From: Bacillota bacterium
GTDB lineage: Bacteria > Bacillota > Clostridia > Christensenellales > Aristaeellaceae
Length of the DNA: 37,269 nucleotides
Assembly: GCA_023415715.1 (NCBI GenBank)
Contig: JAEZJP010000039.1
Span: 1 to 37,269, forward strand
Reading direction: 5' to 3'
Every line of letters begins with the position of its first letter. Position 1 is the stretch's first letter. The notes beneath the pieces were generated by a model. It was not told the DNA's origin. It saw only the letters and a program-made list of their open reading frames with translations, and searched no databases. This document shows positions 7,350 through 15,852 of this stretch, one piece after another. Position numbers and translations under genes: made by a program.

Positions 7350-8867
7350 ATGAAGAAACCGGTTCTCACCCTGTTGGCCATCCTGCTCGCCATCAGCCTT
7401 CTGCCCCTTTATGCTGTTGCCGAAGCGCCGAAGATCACCATTTTGCGCACCTGGGCGACCCCGCCCGATGCCAGCCACCCCTATGTGAAGTACGTTACCG
7501 AAAAGACAGGCATCGAGCCTGAAGTCCGCGCCATCTCCGGCGATTATGGCGAGGGCCTTCAAATGATCTTTGCCTCCGGCATGAACATTCCGGACGTCTT
7601 CAGGCCCCTGAACTTCGGTGTGGATGCCACCTTGGTGGAGCAGGGCGCAGCCTTGGCGCTGGATGAGCTTCTTCCCAAATACGCCCCCAACATGTGGGCC
7701 AACATCCCCACAAATGTTTGGAACCTCATGCGTGCCGATTCACCCGACGGCCACATCTATGTGATCCCGCAGGTATACATCAACTATGCCGAACGCGGCT
7801 GGGTCATCCGCCAGGACTGGCTGGACAAGCTGGGGCTTTCCGCCCCCAAGACCAAGGATGAGCTTGTGGAAATGCTCCGCGCCTTCCGTGACCGCGATCC
7901 CAACGGCAACGGCATCGCCGACGAGCTGCCGACCATCGCGCAGTCCGGCCCGAATTGGCTGCACGGATTCTTTGCCATGTACGGCGTGCCGATGTTCAAC
8001 AGCGATCCGCTATGGGATATTTACGACGGCAAGCTTAAGTACTCCGGCATTACGAAAAATGCCCGGGACGCCATCCAGTTCATTGCCGAGCTCTACAAGG
8101 AAGGTTTGCTGGACCCGGAATCCTTCCTGAATGCCGGCAAAGATTTCAACGCCAAGATACAGGACGACCGCGTCGGATTGTGGTACAACGTACTGCATCA
8201 GGCGGACACCAACTACTTTACCAACCTCTATCAAAAGAATCCGAACGCCAAGCTGGCTGCCATTGCACCACCCGCCGTGGACGGGTATGACGGCTTCATC
8301 TGCCGCCTGGAGATTGCAAACCGCGACTGGTGCATTCCCCTCAGCAATGAAAAGAACGCCGCCAACGTGCTTACGTACCTGAACTGGTTCGAAACCGATG
8401 AGGGCCGCCTGTTTGTAGCGTACGGCATTCCAGGCGAAACCTGGGACATGGTGGACGGCAAGGTCGTTTACTACCCCGAGAAGGACTCCGCGGACCTTTT
8501 CGGCAAGCGCTATCACGGCCTGAAGGGCCTGCAGGCGAATAACGGCGAATGGTTCACCCAGAACATTTGCGCGGTAAAGGGCAACGGGCTTGGCGACATG
8601 CTTGTGGACATGCAGAAGACCACCTACGCCGCTTCGCGCACGATCGCCGGCGACGGCCTGCCGCTGACCGTTTATGACGGCTACCCGGATCACAAGACCC
8701 ACAAGCTCTTTTACGAGTGCGTGATGAACATCGTTACCGGCGAATGGCCCATTGAGAAGTTCGACGAGTTTGTGGCGCAATGGTACGCAACCGGCGGCGA
8801 CGTGATTGAACAGCGGGCCAACGAATGGTACGCCAAGTACCAGGACATAGCCGCCGGCAAGCAGTAA
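7350..8867 (+). CDS. Extracellular oligosaccharide-binding protein (family 1, LplA/AlgQ-like)
   Basis: This is the substrate-binding component of the ABC importer, 505 residues, exported by an N-terminal signal peptide ending AVAEA. It contains DRDPNGNGIADELP around residue 180, a calcium-binding loop seen in the large binding proteins for alginate- or pectin-like oligosaccharides. There is no lipobox cysteine, so it is predicted to be released by signal peptidase I, which is odd for a monoderm. A strong AAAGGAGG site sits eight bases before ATG 7350. A 26-base perfect palindrome follows the gene and probably sets its higher expression relative to downstream genes. Confidence 0.92.
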   Translation: MKKPVLTLLAILLAISLLPLYAVAEAPKITILRTWATPPDASHPYVKYVTEKTGIEPEVRAISGDYGEGLQMIFASGMNIPDVFRPLNFGVDATLVEQGAALALDELLPKYAPNMWANIPTNVWNLMRADSPDGHIYVIPQVYINYAERGWVIRQDWLDKLGLSAPKTKDELVEMLRAFRDRDPNGNGIADELPTIAQSGPNWLHGFFAMYGVPMFNSDPLWDIYDGKLKYSGITKNARDAIQFIAELYKEGLLDPESFLNAGKDFNAKIQDDRVGLWYNVLHQADTNYFTNLYQKNPNAKLAAIAPPAVDGYDGFICRLEIANRDWCIPLSNEKNAANVLTYLNWFETDEGRLFVAYGIPGETWDMVDGKVVYYPEKDSADLFGKRYHGLKGLQANNGEWFTQNICAVKGNGLGDMLVDMQKTTYAASRTIAGDGLPLTVYDGYPDHKTHKLFYECVMNIVTGEWPIEKFDEFVAQWYATGGDVIEQRANEWYAKYQDIAAGKQ

Positions 8868-8891
8868 CACGTATAGTTCATAGATCGATCG

Positions 8892-8917
8892 GAGGGGCAG
8901 CGGTACCGCTGCCCCTC
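8892..8917 (+). terminator. Intercistronic perfect hairpin after the binding-protein gene
   Basis: The 26 bases from 8892 to 8917 are a perfect palindrome whose left arm begins GAGGGGCAGCGG. No T-tract follows, so it more likely stabilises the upstream mRNA or partly attenuates transcription than fully terminates it. Confidence 0.6.
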
Positions 8918-8942
8918 AAGGAAAAAGGGAGGGACGCCCGAT

Positions 8943-10595
8943 ATGGATTTGATACCGCGCTGGGAAATATTTGAGTGGGAGCTTACATGCGACAAGACGT
9001 TTGAAAATCCCTTTCTGGATGTAGAACTCCAAGCCTGTTTTTTAAGCGGCGCCACGTCTATCACGGTAGACGGCTTCTATGACGGGGAAAACACATGGCG
9101 CGTCCGCTTTGCCCCGCCGTCAGAGGGGGATTGGACAGCCGAAACCTTTTCGAACGCGGCGCAGCTTCACGGGCAAAAGACAGCGTTCCAATGCACAAAG
9201 CCCGCATCCCGGGGCGGCCTTGCGGTAAATTCCCAGTTTCCCAATTGGTTCTTCCGCCAGGACGGCATGCCGCAATGGGTCGTCAACGACGGCTGGTATC
9301 CGCATCCCCTGTTCAATTTCCGGCTGGATTTTGAAGACCTGGATTTCAAAAAACCGTCAGAAGAAGATATATACACCTATCTTCGCATTCTTGGCGAGCA
9401 CAAGGTCAACATGACCATTGAGGTCGACCAGCTCTACGCACGCCAGACCTCCATTGAGGATATCAGCTTCAACTGGCCCTGGAAGGTTGTCGATGCGAAA
9501 GCGAACAAGATCGACAAGGACCGCTTCAACCTTGATTTTTACCGCCGTATGGACCGAACCCTCGCTTTTGCCAAGCAGCAGGGCGTATTCTACGGCTTTG
9601 AGCTTTTGTTTGACAATTCCGTTTTCCGCCCGCGGGAATGGTCAAACCATCCGCTGAACATTGACAATGGGGGCTGGCTGGAGGGCAATGACCGCTTAAC
9701 CGGCTGGGGCGTTATCTTCAATCTCAAAAACGAGGAGCATGTGAAATACATCCGGCGGTATTTGAAGTATACCGTTGCCCGCCTGGCGGCGTACTGGAAT
9801 ATTTACTGGGCGCTTGGCGCTGAGTCAGGGAATATTGCAAAGCATCCCGGCGACGAATTCCCGGGTGAAGATATCGCCGCGTGGTACGGCTACTGGGGGG
9901 ATTATGTGGCCGGCAAGGATCCTTACGGCCGGCTGCAGTCCATAGGCGATACGGGCGAGCTGAACTGCCTTGTATGCCATGCGCGCAACAACTTCATCAT
10001 CACCCAGGAGCACACCTCCATGGATGACCTGAAGGAATTTTGCAAAGCGACCAACACCTTCGGCGAACGTTTCTGGCAGTATGCACGCCCGTGCATCATA
10101 GGCGAACAGGACCGCCACAACCTGAACAAATACGACACGGAGCGCAAGGGATTCTGGGTCGCCTTTGCCAGCGGCTTTTATATGGGCCGTGTGGACCGGC
10201 ATTTTGGTGTGGCCGACCAGGGCGTTTTGGTCGAAAGCAAGCTTTTCCATATAAACGGCGTGCCGCCCATTTACCGGGACCTAAAGCACATGACCAACTT
10301 TGTGGAGCAGAGCGGCATCCGCTATTGGCGCATGCGGCCAAGCGACAGCCTCCTTAGCAGCAAGTCGAACGAGAACATCTTCTGCCTTGCCGAGGAAGAC
10401 AGCGGGTATCTTGTTTACTTCGCTCAGGGCGGAAGCGCCGCCATCACAATTCCCGAGGCCAAATGCGTATGGTTCAATCCCGGTACCGGCGAATTTTCCA
10501 AAACTTTTACGCTGCCCGGCGGCAGGCAAACGTTTACAACGCCCGGCGATTCCGACTGGGCTTTGTATATATGCGCAGTCCCTGTGCATGAATAA
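8943..10595 (+). CDS. Glycoside hydrolase-like protein, DUF5060 plus DUF4038-type barrel
   Basis: This is a 550-residue protein with no signal peptide, so it should act in the cytoplasm on imported oligosaccharides. Residues 1-90 look like the DUF5060 beta-sandwich (FEWELT, FYDGENTWRVRFAPPSEGDW). The middle is a TIM barrel of the apiosidase-like DUF4038 kind, and the last 90 residues resemble the small beta domain that often caps such barrels. Candidate catalytic acids are E294 (WALGAESGN) and E388 (IIGEQD), placed as in clan GH-A. The operon supplies the substrate through the adjacent ABC importer. The bond cleaved cannot be told from sequence alone. A GGAGGG site precedes ATG 8943. Confidence 0.82.
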   Translation: MDLIPRWEIFEWELTCDKTFENPFLDVELQACFLSGATSITVDGFYDGENTWRVRFAPPSEGDWTAETFSNAAQLHGQKTAFQCTKPASRGGLAVNSQFPNWFFRQDGMPQWVVNDGWYPHPLFNFRLDFEDLDFKKPSEEDIYTYLRILGEHKVNMTIEVDQLYARQTSIEDISFNWPWKVVDAKANKIDKDRFNLDFYRRMDRTLAFAKQQGVFYGFELLFDNSVFRPREWSNHPLNIDNGGWLEGNDRLTGWGVIFNLKNEEHVKYIRRYLKYTVARLAAYWNIYWALGAESGNIAKHPGDEFPGEDIAAWYGYWGDYVAGKDPYGRLQSIGDTGELNCLVCHARNNFIITQEHTSMDDLKEFCKATNTFGERFWQYARPCIIGEQDRHNLNKYDTERKGFWVAFASGFYMGRVDRHFGVADQGVLVESKLFHINGVPPIYRDLKHMTNFVEQSGIRYWRMRPSDSLLSSKSNENIFCLAEEDSGYLVYFAQGGSAAITIPEAKCVWFNPGTGEFSKTFTLPGGRQTFTTPGDSDWALYICAVPVHE

Positions 10596-10613
10596 ATTTT
10601 AGGAGGACTTACA

Positions 10614-11000
10614 ATGAAACTTGTTAAGGCATTTGAGGAACAAGGCCAGACGATTCCGGAACCATATAAGCGCAATATCAAAGTGCTTTTCGCACCGGAT
10701 AAGAACGATGTGCCCGAAATTACTTTCAGCCACGCGATTATTTATCCGCACTCGCAGACGGATTACCACAAGCATGACCGCCCGGAACTGATTTATATCG
10801 TGACCGGCCGCGGCGTTTCCATATGCGACGGCAAAGAGGTGCCCGTCGAACCGGATACAGTTCTATGGGTGCTGGCCGGCGAAATGCACCAAATGATCAA
10901 CCGCAGCGATGAAACCATGAAGCTTGCCACCGTGTTCATTCCCGGTTATACGGCAGAAGAAAATTATGCCCGCTGCCAGAATGCCGCCAAGAAAGGCTGA
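10614..11000 (+). CDS. Single-domain cupin protein
   Basis: This is a 128-residue cupin. Motif 1 is visible as HKHDRPELIYIVTGRG and motif 2 as GEMHQMIN, giving the usual metal-binding His/Glu set inside a small beta barrel. Small cupins in sugar-acid operons often isomerise or ring-open unsaturated uronates (KdgF) or epimerise sugars, but this sequence is not close enough to KdgF to name. It is preceded by an AGGAGG site. The neighbouring isomerase-like gene begins at its very end, so the two probably act on successive products of the glycosidase. Confidence 0.85.
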   Translation: MKLVKAFEEQGQTIPEPYKRNIKVLFAPDKNDVPEITFSHAIIYPHSQTDYHKHDRPELIYIVTGRGVSICDGKEVPVEPDTVLWVLAGEMHQMINRSDETMKLATVFIPGYTAEENYARCQNAAKKG

Positions 11001-11007
11001 TTGCTGC

Positions 11008-11802
11008 TTGTTCACGCTGGGATTGAGTTCCTATACATATGGCTGGGCTGTGGGAGAAAAGCGGTATACCGCCATGCAGCTGCTTAATAAGGCGGATGCC
11101 TTTCAATTGAAGCTTTTGCAGTTTGGCGACAACCTGCCTCTGCATCAGCTTTCGGATAAGGAGCTGGATGCGCTCCAAGCCGCTTCGCAGGAAAAGGGGA
11201 TCGCGCTGGAAACGGGAACGCGCGGCTTTACGGAAGAAAACATAAGCCGGTATGCGAAGATCTCCCACAAGCTTCACGCAAAGTTCCTTAGGATCATCAT
11301 TGATGATGCGGGTTATGAGCCTGACGCGGATACCGTCATTGCCGTATTTCGCAAAGTGGAACCGGAGCTAAAACAGCTCGGCGTGCGCCTGGGCATTGAA
11401 AATCATGACCGCTTTTCTTCCGCATCGCTTCAAAAAATCATCGAGGATGCAAACAGCAAATGGCTGGGCATTTGCCTGGACACGGTCAATTCTTTTGGCG
11501 CCGGGGAAGGGCTGCCCACGATCCTAAAAAACCTGCTCCCGCACACGATCAATGTGCATATGAAGGATTTCATCATCCGCCGGCTTCCCCACAAACAAGG
11601 CTTTATCATCGAAGGCTGCCCGGCCGGCCAGGGAATGACACCGGTTCAGCACATACTTAAACAGGTTTCTTCCTGTGAAGATGATACCCATATCATTTTT
11701 GAGCAATGGGTCCCTCCCGAAGCAAGTATGGAAGAAACCATTTTGAAAGAAGCGGCGTGGGCCGAGAAAGGGATTGCGTTCCTGAAAAACTGTTTCTTGT
11801 AG
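11008..11802 (+). CDS. Sugar phosphate isomerase/epimerase-like TIM barrel
   Basis: This is a xylose-isomerase-like TIM barrel (AP_endonuc_2 family) of about 264 residues. The metal ligands appear in the expected order: E in LGIENHD, D in ICLDTVNSFG, H in INVHMKDF and E in IIFEQWVP. Members isomerise or epimerise keto-sugars, inosols or hydroxy-acids, so the exact reaction is open. Start choice: the family normally begins at LGLSSYTYGW. A TTG at 11008 has GAAAGG about eleven bases upstream and is preferred. An ATG at 10981, overlapping the cupin, lacks a site. It is the last gene of the operon, before the hairpin at 11841. Confidence 0.85.
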   Translation: MFTLGLSSYTYGWAVGEKRYTAMQLLNKADAFQLKLLQFGDNLPLHQLSDKELDALQAASQEKGIALETGTRGFTEENISRYAKISHKLHAKFLRIIIDDAGYEPDADTVIAVFRKVEPELKQLGVRLGIENHDRFSSASLQKIIEDANSKWLGICLDTVNSFGAGEGLPTILKNLLPHTINVHMKDFIIRRLPHKQGFIIEGCPAGQGMTPVQHILKQVSSCEDDTHIIFEQWVPPEASMEETILKEAAWAEKGIAFLKNCFL

Positions 11803-11840
11803 CATAAGTCCCTGACCGCACTATGAGCAGCATGAATATC

Positions 11841-11876
11841 AAAACCGCCTTTTGCCTTTTCGCAGGAGGCGGTTTT
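11841..11876 (+). terminator. Terminator after the oligosaccharide operon
   Basis: AAAACCGCCT at 11841-11850 pairs perfectly with AGGCGGTTTT at 11867-11876 across a 16-base loop. The A/T ends of the stem provide the U-tract, as in bidirectional intrinsic terminators. Confidence 0.7.
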
Positions 11877-12016
11877 GAAGTTGTATATGAAGGAATTTGG
11901 AAGTGGGAATCAGAAATATGAATACAGATTTTCATACATAAAATGAATGGACCATTATGCACGGCTTGTATTAGGTCAGAAGCGGTGAATATCATCAAAC
12001 AAAGAAGGGGAAACCG

Positions 12017-12502
12017 ATGAAAAAGCCCAAACTCAAATCTGCCGGCAGCAATGAAGTGTTGAACCAAAAGCATCAAAATGCAGCGAGCACCACAGATATC
12101 CTGCTAAATGAGCTGAAAGAGGAAAAGGATATCGAAAGCTTTTTAAAGCGCAACGAGCAGTCATTTTATAACAAGTCTATCGCCGATCATATGGATGGCC
12201 TTCTGAACAAATATGGAATAAGCAAAAATGAGGCCATACTGCGGGCCGATATCGAGCGCGGGTATGGATATCAGATCCTGCGGGGCCTTCGCGATGCCAG
12301 GCGGGACAAATACATCCGGCTGGCGCTGGGCATCGGCCTTGACCTGAATGATACCCAGCATATGCTTTTGATCGCCAGGCATGGCGCATTATACCCCAAG
12401 GTCATGCGCGACGCGCTGCTGATTTTTTGCATCAACAACAAACACGATATTTTTACGGTACAAACCCTGCTGTTCGATCACCATTTGGACACGCTTGAAT
12501 AG
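12017..12502 (+). CDS. Small helix-turn-helix regulator paired with a Ser/Thr kinase
   Basis: This is a 161-residue soluble protein. The first 60 residues are charged and probably flexible. The rest is helical and matches, from memory, a clostridial HTH family: NKYGISKNEAILRADIERGYGYQILRG would be the helix-turn-helix, followed by RDKYIRLALGIGLDLNDTQ and a C-terminal helical bundle with ALYPKVMRDALLIF. Such proteins are often encoded beside eukaryote-like Ser/Thr kinases. Here the kinase gene faces it tail to tail with ten bases between stop codons. A transcription-factor role controlled by the kinase is inference. AAGAAGGGG precedes ATG 12017. Confidence 0.72.
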   Translation: MKKPKLKSAGSNEVLNQKHQNAASTTDILLNELKEEKDIESFLKRNEQSFYNKSIADHMDGLLNKYGISKNEAILRADIERGYGYQILRGLRDARRDKYIRLALGIGLDLNDTQHMLLIARHGALYPKVMRDALLIFCINNKHDIFTVQTLLFDHHLDTLE

Positions 12503-12512
12503 ACGCTTATCA

Positions 12513-14474
12513 TTACGGTATAGGCTCCCGCATTTCAATGAGAAATTTTGCCTTGTCCCAAATCTTGTCCGCTTGTTCCCGCATATCCGATGAGCAGATG
12601 ACATCCGTAAGCGTTGGGATATCAAGCAATGGGCCAAGATCCGCCCTTATACCCATGATCTCAAGCCTGTTAAGCTTTTTCACGTTCACAAGGGGCGTCA
12701 AATCCCTTACGTTTGTGTAGCTCAAAAGAAGAGAGCTCAGGTTTTCAAGCTTTTCAATGCCCGTAAGATCCGCAATGCCGTTCCCCCACAATTCCAGACG
12801 CTCCAGATTGTCAAGGCCTTCAAACAGCTTTAAATCATTGATGCCGCACCGGTGCACGACGAGTATGCGCAGATTCCTGTTCTTTATCACTGCGGCGACA
12901 TCTTTTATGGAGGTATCCGATATATCCAGGAATGTCAAACCTGGCATCCCGGCAAGCACGGAATAGTCCATGCAGGATGTGTTGAAAAGGTTAACGGATT
13001 CAAGCCTTGAAAGCGTGCCAAGCGGGGTAAGATCATTCACCTCGGCGTTTTCAAGATAGATCTCCCGCAGGTTCTGAAGTGATTTTAGAGGAGACAGATC
13101 GTACACAGGATTGTTTCCGATTTTCAGGATCTTGAGCGTTTGCATATTTTCAAGCGGTGCCAAATTGCGTATATAGTTGCCCCCGAGATCGAGTGTAAAC
13201 AGATTCATACCCTCAAGCGGGGATATATCCGTGATCTTCTGACCAAACAGTTGCAGATACATCAGGTTTTCAAAAAGAGGGATGTCCGTAAGCTTTTCAA
13301 CAGACCCTCTTTGCGCGGGGATGTTGTTGATCAATATCTTCCCCGACTCCACGCGTGCGTTGTAACCTACGTCCTGCTCCGTATCTCCCAGCACGCACAG
13401 CGTGGTGACCGCCTTCAGGTCTTCCGCGTATACCGGCTCGCCTGATGATTTGCCCAATTGTTTACGTACGTTTTGTTCGATCTGGGCCGAGGCAAACGAC
13501 ACGATACCCTCCTGGGACACTTGCGTTGTGCGGACAGGCGCTTTTGGTGATTGCATAATGGGCTGCGCCGGCTCAAAAGCCGGCAGGGCCGTATACAGCG
13601 CATACTGGATCCCGCTGTAAAAGCCCAGCGCAAGGCTTAGCACTATGGCAAACGCCGCCTTCAGCTTTACAAATACGTTATGGCGCAGCATATTCAGCCT
13701 GCGCCCGAGCTGCGTTATGGAAGTATAGCGGTCTTTCGGTGCGAACTGCGTGCATTTTTGCGCGATCTTTTTAAGCTGCGCGGGCAGGCGGTCCACGGCC
13801 TGGATATCATACAGCCCTGTCCCAAGATAGATGATCAAAACGCCAAGGGAATAAATGTCCGACCGCACATCGGTCTGCGAATAGCCATATTGCTCCGGCG
13901 GGGCCGTGTTCGTTGTCCCCATGAATACCGTATCCCGCGTTGCATCCGGGTTAAACTTGCGGGATATATCAAAATCAATAAGCCTGACGGCGCCGTTTGG
14001 ATCAAGGATCACGTTTTGAGGCTTCAGATCGCGATAGATCACCGGCGGCTTCCTGTCGTGCAGATACTGGAGGATGAAGCATAGCTGCAAGGAAATATCC
14101 ATGATTTCCCGCATGGACAGCGCACCCCGGTTTTTGACCAGCTGCTCCAGCGTATTGCCCTCAAAGTAGTCCCTGATCAAATAGGAGTACCCGTTTTCGG
14201 TGAAACAGGCCACAGCCTTGGGTATCCCTTCGTGGTCAAGGCTTTTGAGCATCGCGTATTCCGCTTCATTCGCTGACGCCAACGCTTCGGGCCTTTGCTT
14301 CATGACAAACAACCGGCTTGTCGATTTCTGAGACAGCAGGTAAATTTCCTTATGGTTAAGCGAAGCCAGGCACGCGGTGGCATCATAATCCTCAAGGACC
14401 GCCGGCGGCAAGCTTAAACTTGACGCAAGCTCCCTTAAATATACCGCCTTGAATTCCTCGGATATCATGGCCAT
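12513..14474 (-). CDS. Membrane Ser/Thr protein kinase with extracellular leucine-rich repeats
   Basis: This is a 653-residue receptor-like kinase. Residues 20-265 are a Hanks-type kinase: probable Lys59 (VMKQ), catalytic loop YRDLKPQN with D149, metal-binding D167 in a DFD variant of DFG, and APPEQYG at 191-197. The glycine-rich loop is not recognisable. One hydrophobic segment lies at about 272-292. Residues 390-640 hold about ten leucine-rich repeats of the internalin kind (ITDISPL, IRNLAPL, VYDLSPL, VNDLTPL), predicted outside the cell as a sensor. PASTA domains, usual in Gram-positive kinases, are absent. A good promoter lies at 14552-14580. A site GGAGGG precedes ATG 14474. Confidence 0.88.
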   Translation of the reverse strand: MAMISEEFKAVYLRELASSLSLPPAVLEDYDATACLASLNHKEIYLLSQKSTSRLFVMKQRPEALASANEAEYAMLKSLDHEGIPKAVACFTENGYSYLIRDYFEGNTLEQLVKNRGALSMREIMDISLQLCFILQYLHDRKPPVIYRDLKPQNVILDPNGAVRLIDFDISRKFNPDATRDTVFMGTTNTAPPEQYGYSQTDVRSDIYSLGVLIIYLGTGLYDIQAVDRLPAQLKKIAQKCTQFAPKDRYTSITQLGRRLNMLRHNVFVKLKAAFAIVLSLALGFYSGIQYALYTALPAFEPAQPIMQSPKAPVRTTQVSQEGIVSFASAQIEQNVRKQLGKSSGEPVYAEDLKAVTTLCVLGDTEQDVGYNARVESGKILINNIPAQRGSVEKLTDIPLFENLMYLQLFGQKITDISPLEGMNLFTLDLGGNYIRNLAPLENMQTLKILKIGNNPVYDLSPLKSLQNLREIYLENAEVNDLTPLGTLSRLESVNLFNTSCMDYSVLAGMPGLTFLDISDTSIKDVAAVIKNRNLRILVVHRCGINDLKLFEGLDNLERLELWGNGIADLTGIEKLENLSSLLLSYTNVRDLTPLVNVKKLNRLEIMGIRADLGPLLDIPTLTDVICSSDMREQADKIWDKAKFLIEMREPIP

Positions 14475-14551
14475 TGGGCGAATTCCCCTCCAGCTATCCG
14501 CGTGGGATTCCTTTATTCTCTATGAAACACATGAATGAGCCTATATTCAGC

Positions 14552-14580
14552 ATTATATGCCAACTGCCGCAGCCTGTAAA
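14552..14580 (-). promoter_or_regulatory. Promoter of the kinase gene
   Basis: On the minus strand TTTACA (14580-14575), exactly 17 bases, and TATAAT (14557-14552) form a near-consensus sigma-A promoter about 80 bases upstream of the kinase start. Confidence 0.75.
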
Positions 14581-14588
14581 TAACGTTT

Positions 14589-14632
14589 GTGTGCTGCCAG
14601 CACACCAAATGAATATGCCGCACTGCTATAAT
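14589..14632 (+). promoter_or_regulatory. Extended -10 promoter with upstream inverted repeat
   Basis: TGC-TATAAT at 14624-14632 is an extended -10 element; no good -35 is present. Just upstream, GTGTGCT (14589-14595) and AGCACAC (14599-14605) form an inverted repeat that could bind a regulator of this promoter, the kinase promoter, or both. Confidence 0.5.
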
Positions 14633-14704
14633 CCATTCAGAAGGAAATGATCGGAGGCACGTTCTATAAGCTTACCCTTATGTGAAAATGAAAGGGGAAT
14701 AACA

Positions 14705-15490
14705 ATGAAGCGAACACTGGCCGTCACACTTGCGCTTTTCCTTTGCCTTGCGGCCGTATTCACGGCATCCGCCGGGATCAAAACAAGCCCGGAAAGCCTG
14801 ACGGTAATGTTTGAAAATGAATCGTACACAGTAGCAATCGAAAATATTGGAACGGACGAGAAAGGAAATACGACCGTCACGCTGTCGGGACTGGGAGATT
14901 CCATGAAGATGCGTGAAGGCAATTTCATTATGCACATCCAGGCAGGTTTCAAATGCGGCGGCAAGGAGTACGACTGGGAGAACGCAGGCTATAACAATGG
15001 ACAGGCCACTTTCTACTTTGATACGGATCAAAAGCCGGAATCCATTTTTGTGTACTCCTATGACAATCCTGATCTGCGCCAGGAATTCGTGCTTGAAAGC
15101 AAGGTCGAAGATAGCGCCGCCTTGCCTATGCCCATGGAAACGCCCTTTGAGTTTGCATTGGGGAACATCGTTATAACCGCAGCCAACGACTCGCCGATGG
15201 GCGCACCGGCAAACATGGCTGAGGGTGAGCGCGCCATGATGCTGGAAATGACGGTGGGCCTCCCGCTGACCCAGACGAAATCGGAATTTGACCTGCTCTA
15301 CGAAAATGCATACCTTAAGGATGTTGACGGAAATGAATACCGCTCCGGCTGCGCACTGCAGGCAGAACCCAAGGATAATCAGGTCTGGTATGCATTGCTG
15401 TTTGCTTTCCCCAAGGATCTTCTAACCAAGGACCTTCTCTTCTGCTTTGAGGGCCAAAGCCGCACCCTCACGCCTTCCCAGGTGCCGTAA
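14705..15490 (+). CDS. Secreted protein of unknown function
   Basis: This is a 261-residue protein with a clear signal peptide (MKRT, hydrophobic core, cleavage near TASA-GI) and no lipobox. Two beta-rich halves can be seen: residues 25-135, and residues 145-255, the latter resembling in pattern the DUF4352 immunoglobulin-like fold. Family membership was not recognised with confidence. It is divergent from the kinase gene across a 230-base region with back-to-back promoters. A ligand or partner for the kinase's external leucine-rich repeats is a possible role, purely by position. AAAGGGG precedes ATG 14705. Confidence 0.7.
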   Translation: MKRTLAVTLALFLCLAAVFTASAGIKTSPESLTVMFENESYTVAIENIGTDEKGNTTVTLSGLGDSMKMREGNFIMHIQAGFKCGGKEYDWENAGYNNGQATFYFDTDQKPESIFVYSYDNPDLRQEFVLESKVEDSAALPMPMETPFEFALGNIVITAANDSPMGAPANMAEGERAMMLEMTVGLPLTQTKSEFDLLYENAYLKDVDGNEYRSGCALQAEPKDNQVWYALLFAFPKDLLTKDLLFCFEGQSRTLTPSQVP

Positions 15491-15533
15491 CCGGTTTATA
15501 CTTTTCCAAAACATAAATGCATCGATGGATCCA

Positions 15534-15565
15534 GCGTAAGGCGGGGGCCGGCCCCCGCCTTACGC
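15534..15565. terminator. Perfect 32-base GC-rich palindrome after the secreted-protein gene
   Basis: A 16-base arm beginning GCGTAAGGCGGGGGCC is followed immediately by its exact reverse complement. It would fold as a very stable hairpin some 45 bases after the stop codon. There is no T-tract, so termination is likely but unproven. Confidence 0.5.
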
Positions 15566-15687
15566 TCGGCACGTGAAGATAGAACTATACAAAAAGATGC
15601 AATCAACGAAGCATTAAAGTTTTGGTTTAGATACCCATGATGCAAGCATCATCCCAAGGAATGTAAATAAGTACGAGATGCGAATTT

Positions 15688-15815
15688 AAAGCCTTCCCCT
15701 GGAGGGGAAGGTGGCGCGCAGCGCCGGATGAGGTGTTTTACTGCAAATATTTGATCCATTGTTACCACCTCATCAGTCGACTTCGTCGACAGCTTCCCCT
15801 CAAGGGGAAGCCTTT
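15688..15815. repeat. MITE-like palindromic intergenic element
   Basis: This is a 128-base element with imperfect terminal inverted repeats: AAAGCCTTCCCCT at 15688-15700, and its near-complement at 15803-15815 (12 of 13 match). Inner inverted copies GATGAGGTG (15727-15735) and CACCTCATC (15766-15774) flank an AT-rich centre. From memory, elements of this kind are dispersed in many gut Clostridia. No transposase is present, so it is a non-autonomous or extragenic palindromic repeat. Confidence 0.6.
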
Positions 15816-15852
15816 GTATACGCTCCACCTGCACCCTATTTTCAGGGCAGTA

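Noticed and set aside
8010..8870. 286-residue open frame antisense to the binding-protein gene
   Set aside because: It mirrors the coding frame of a confident gene and has no recognisable domain or start signal.
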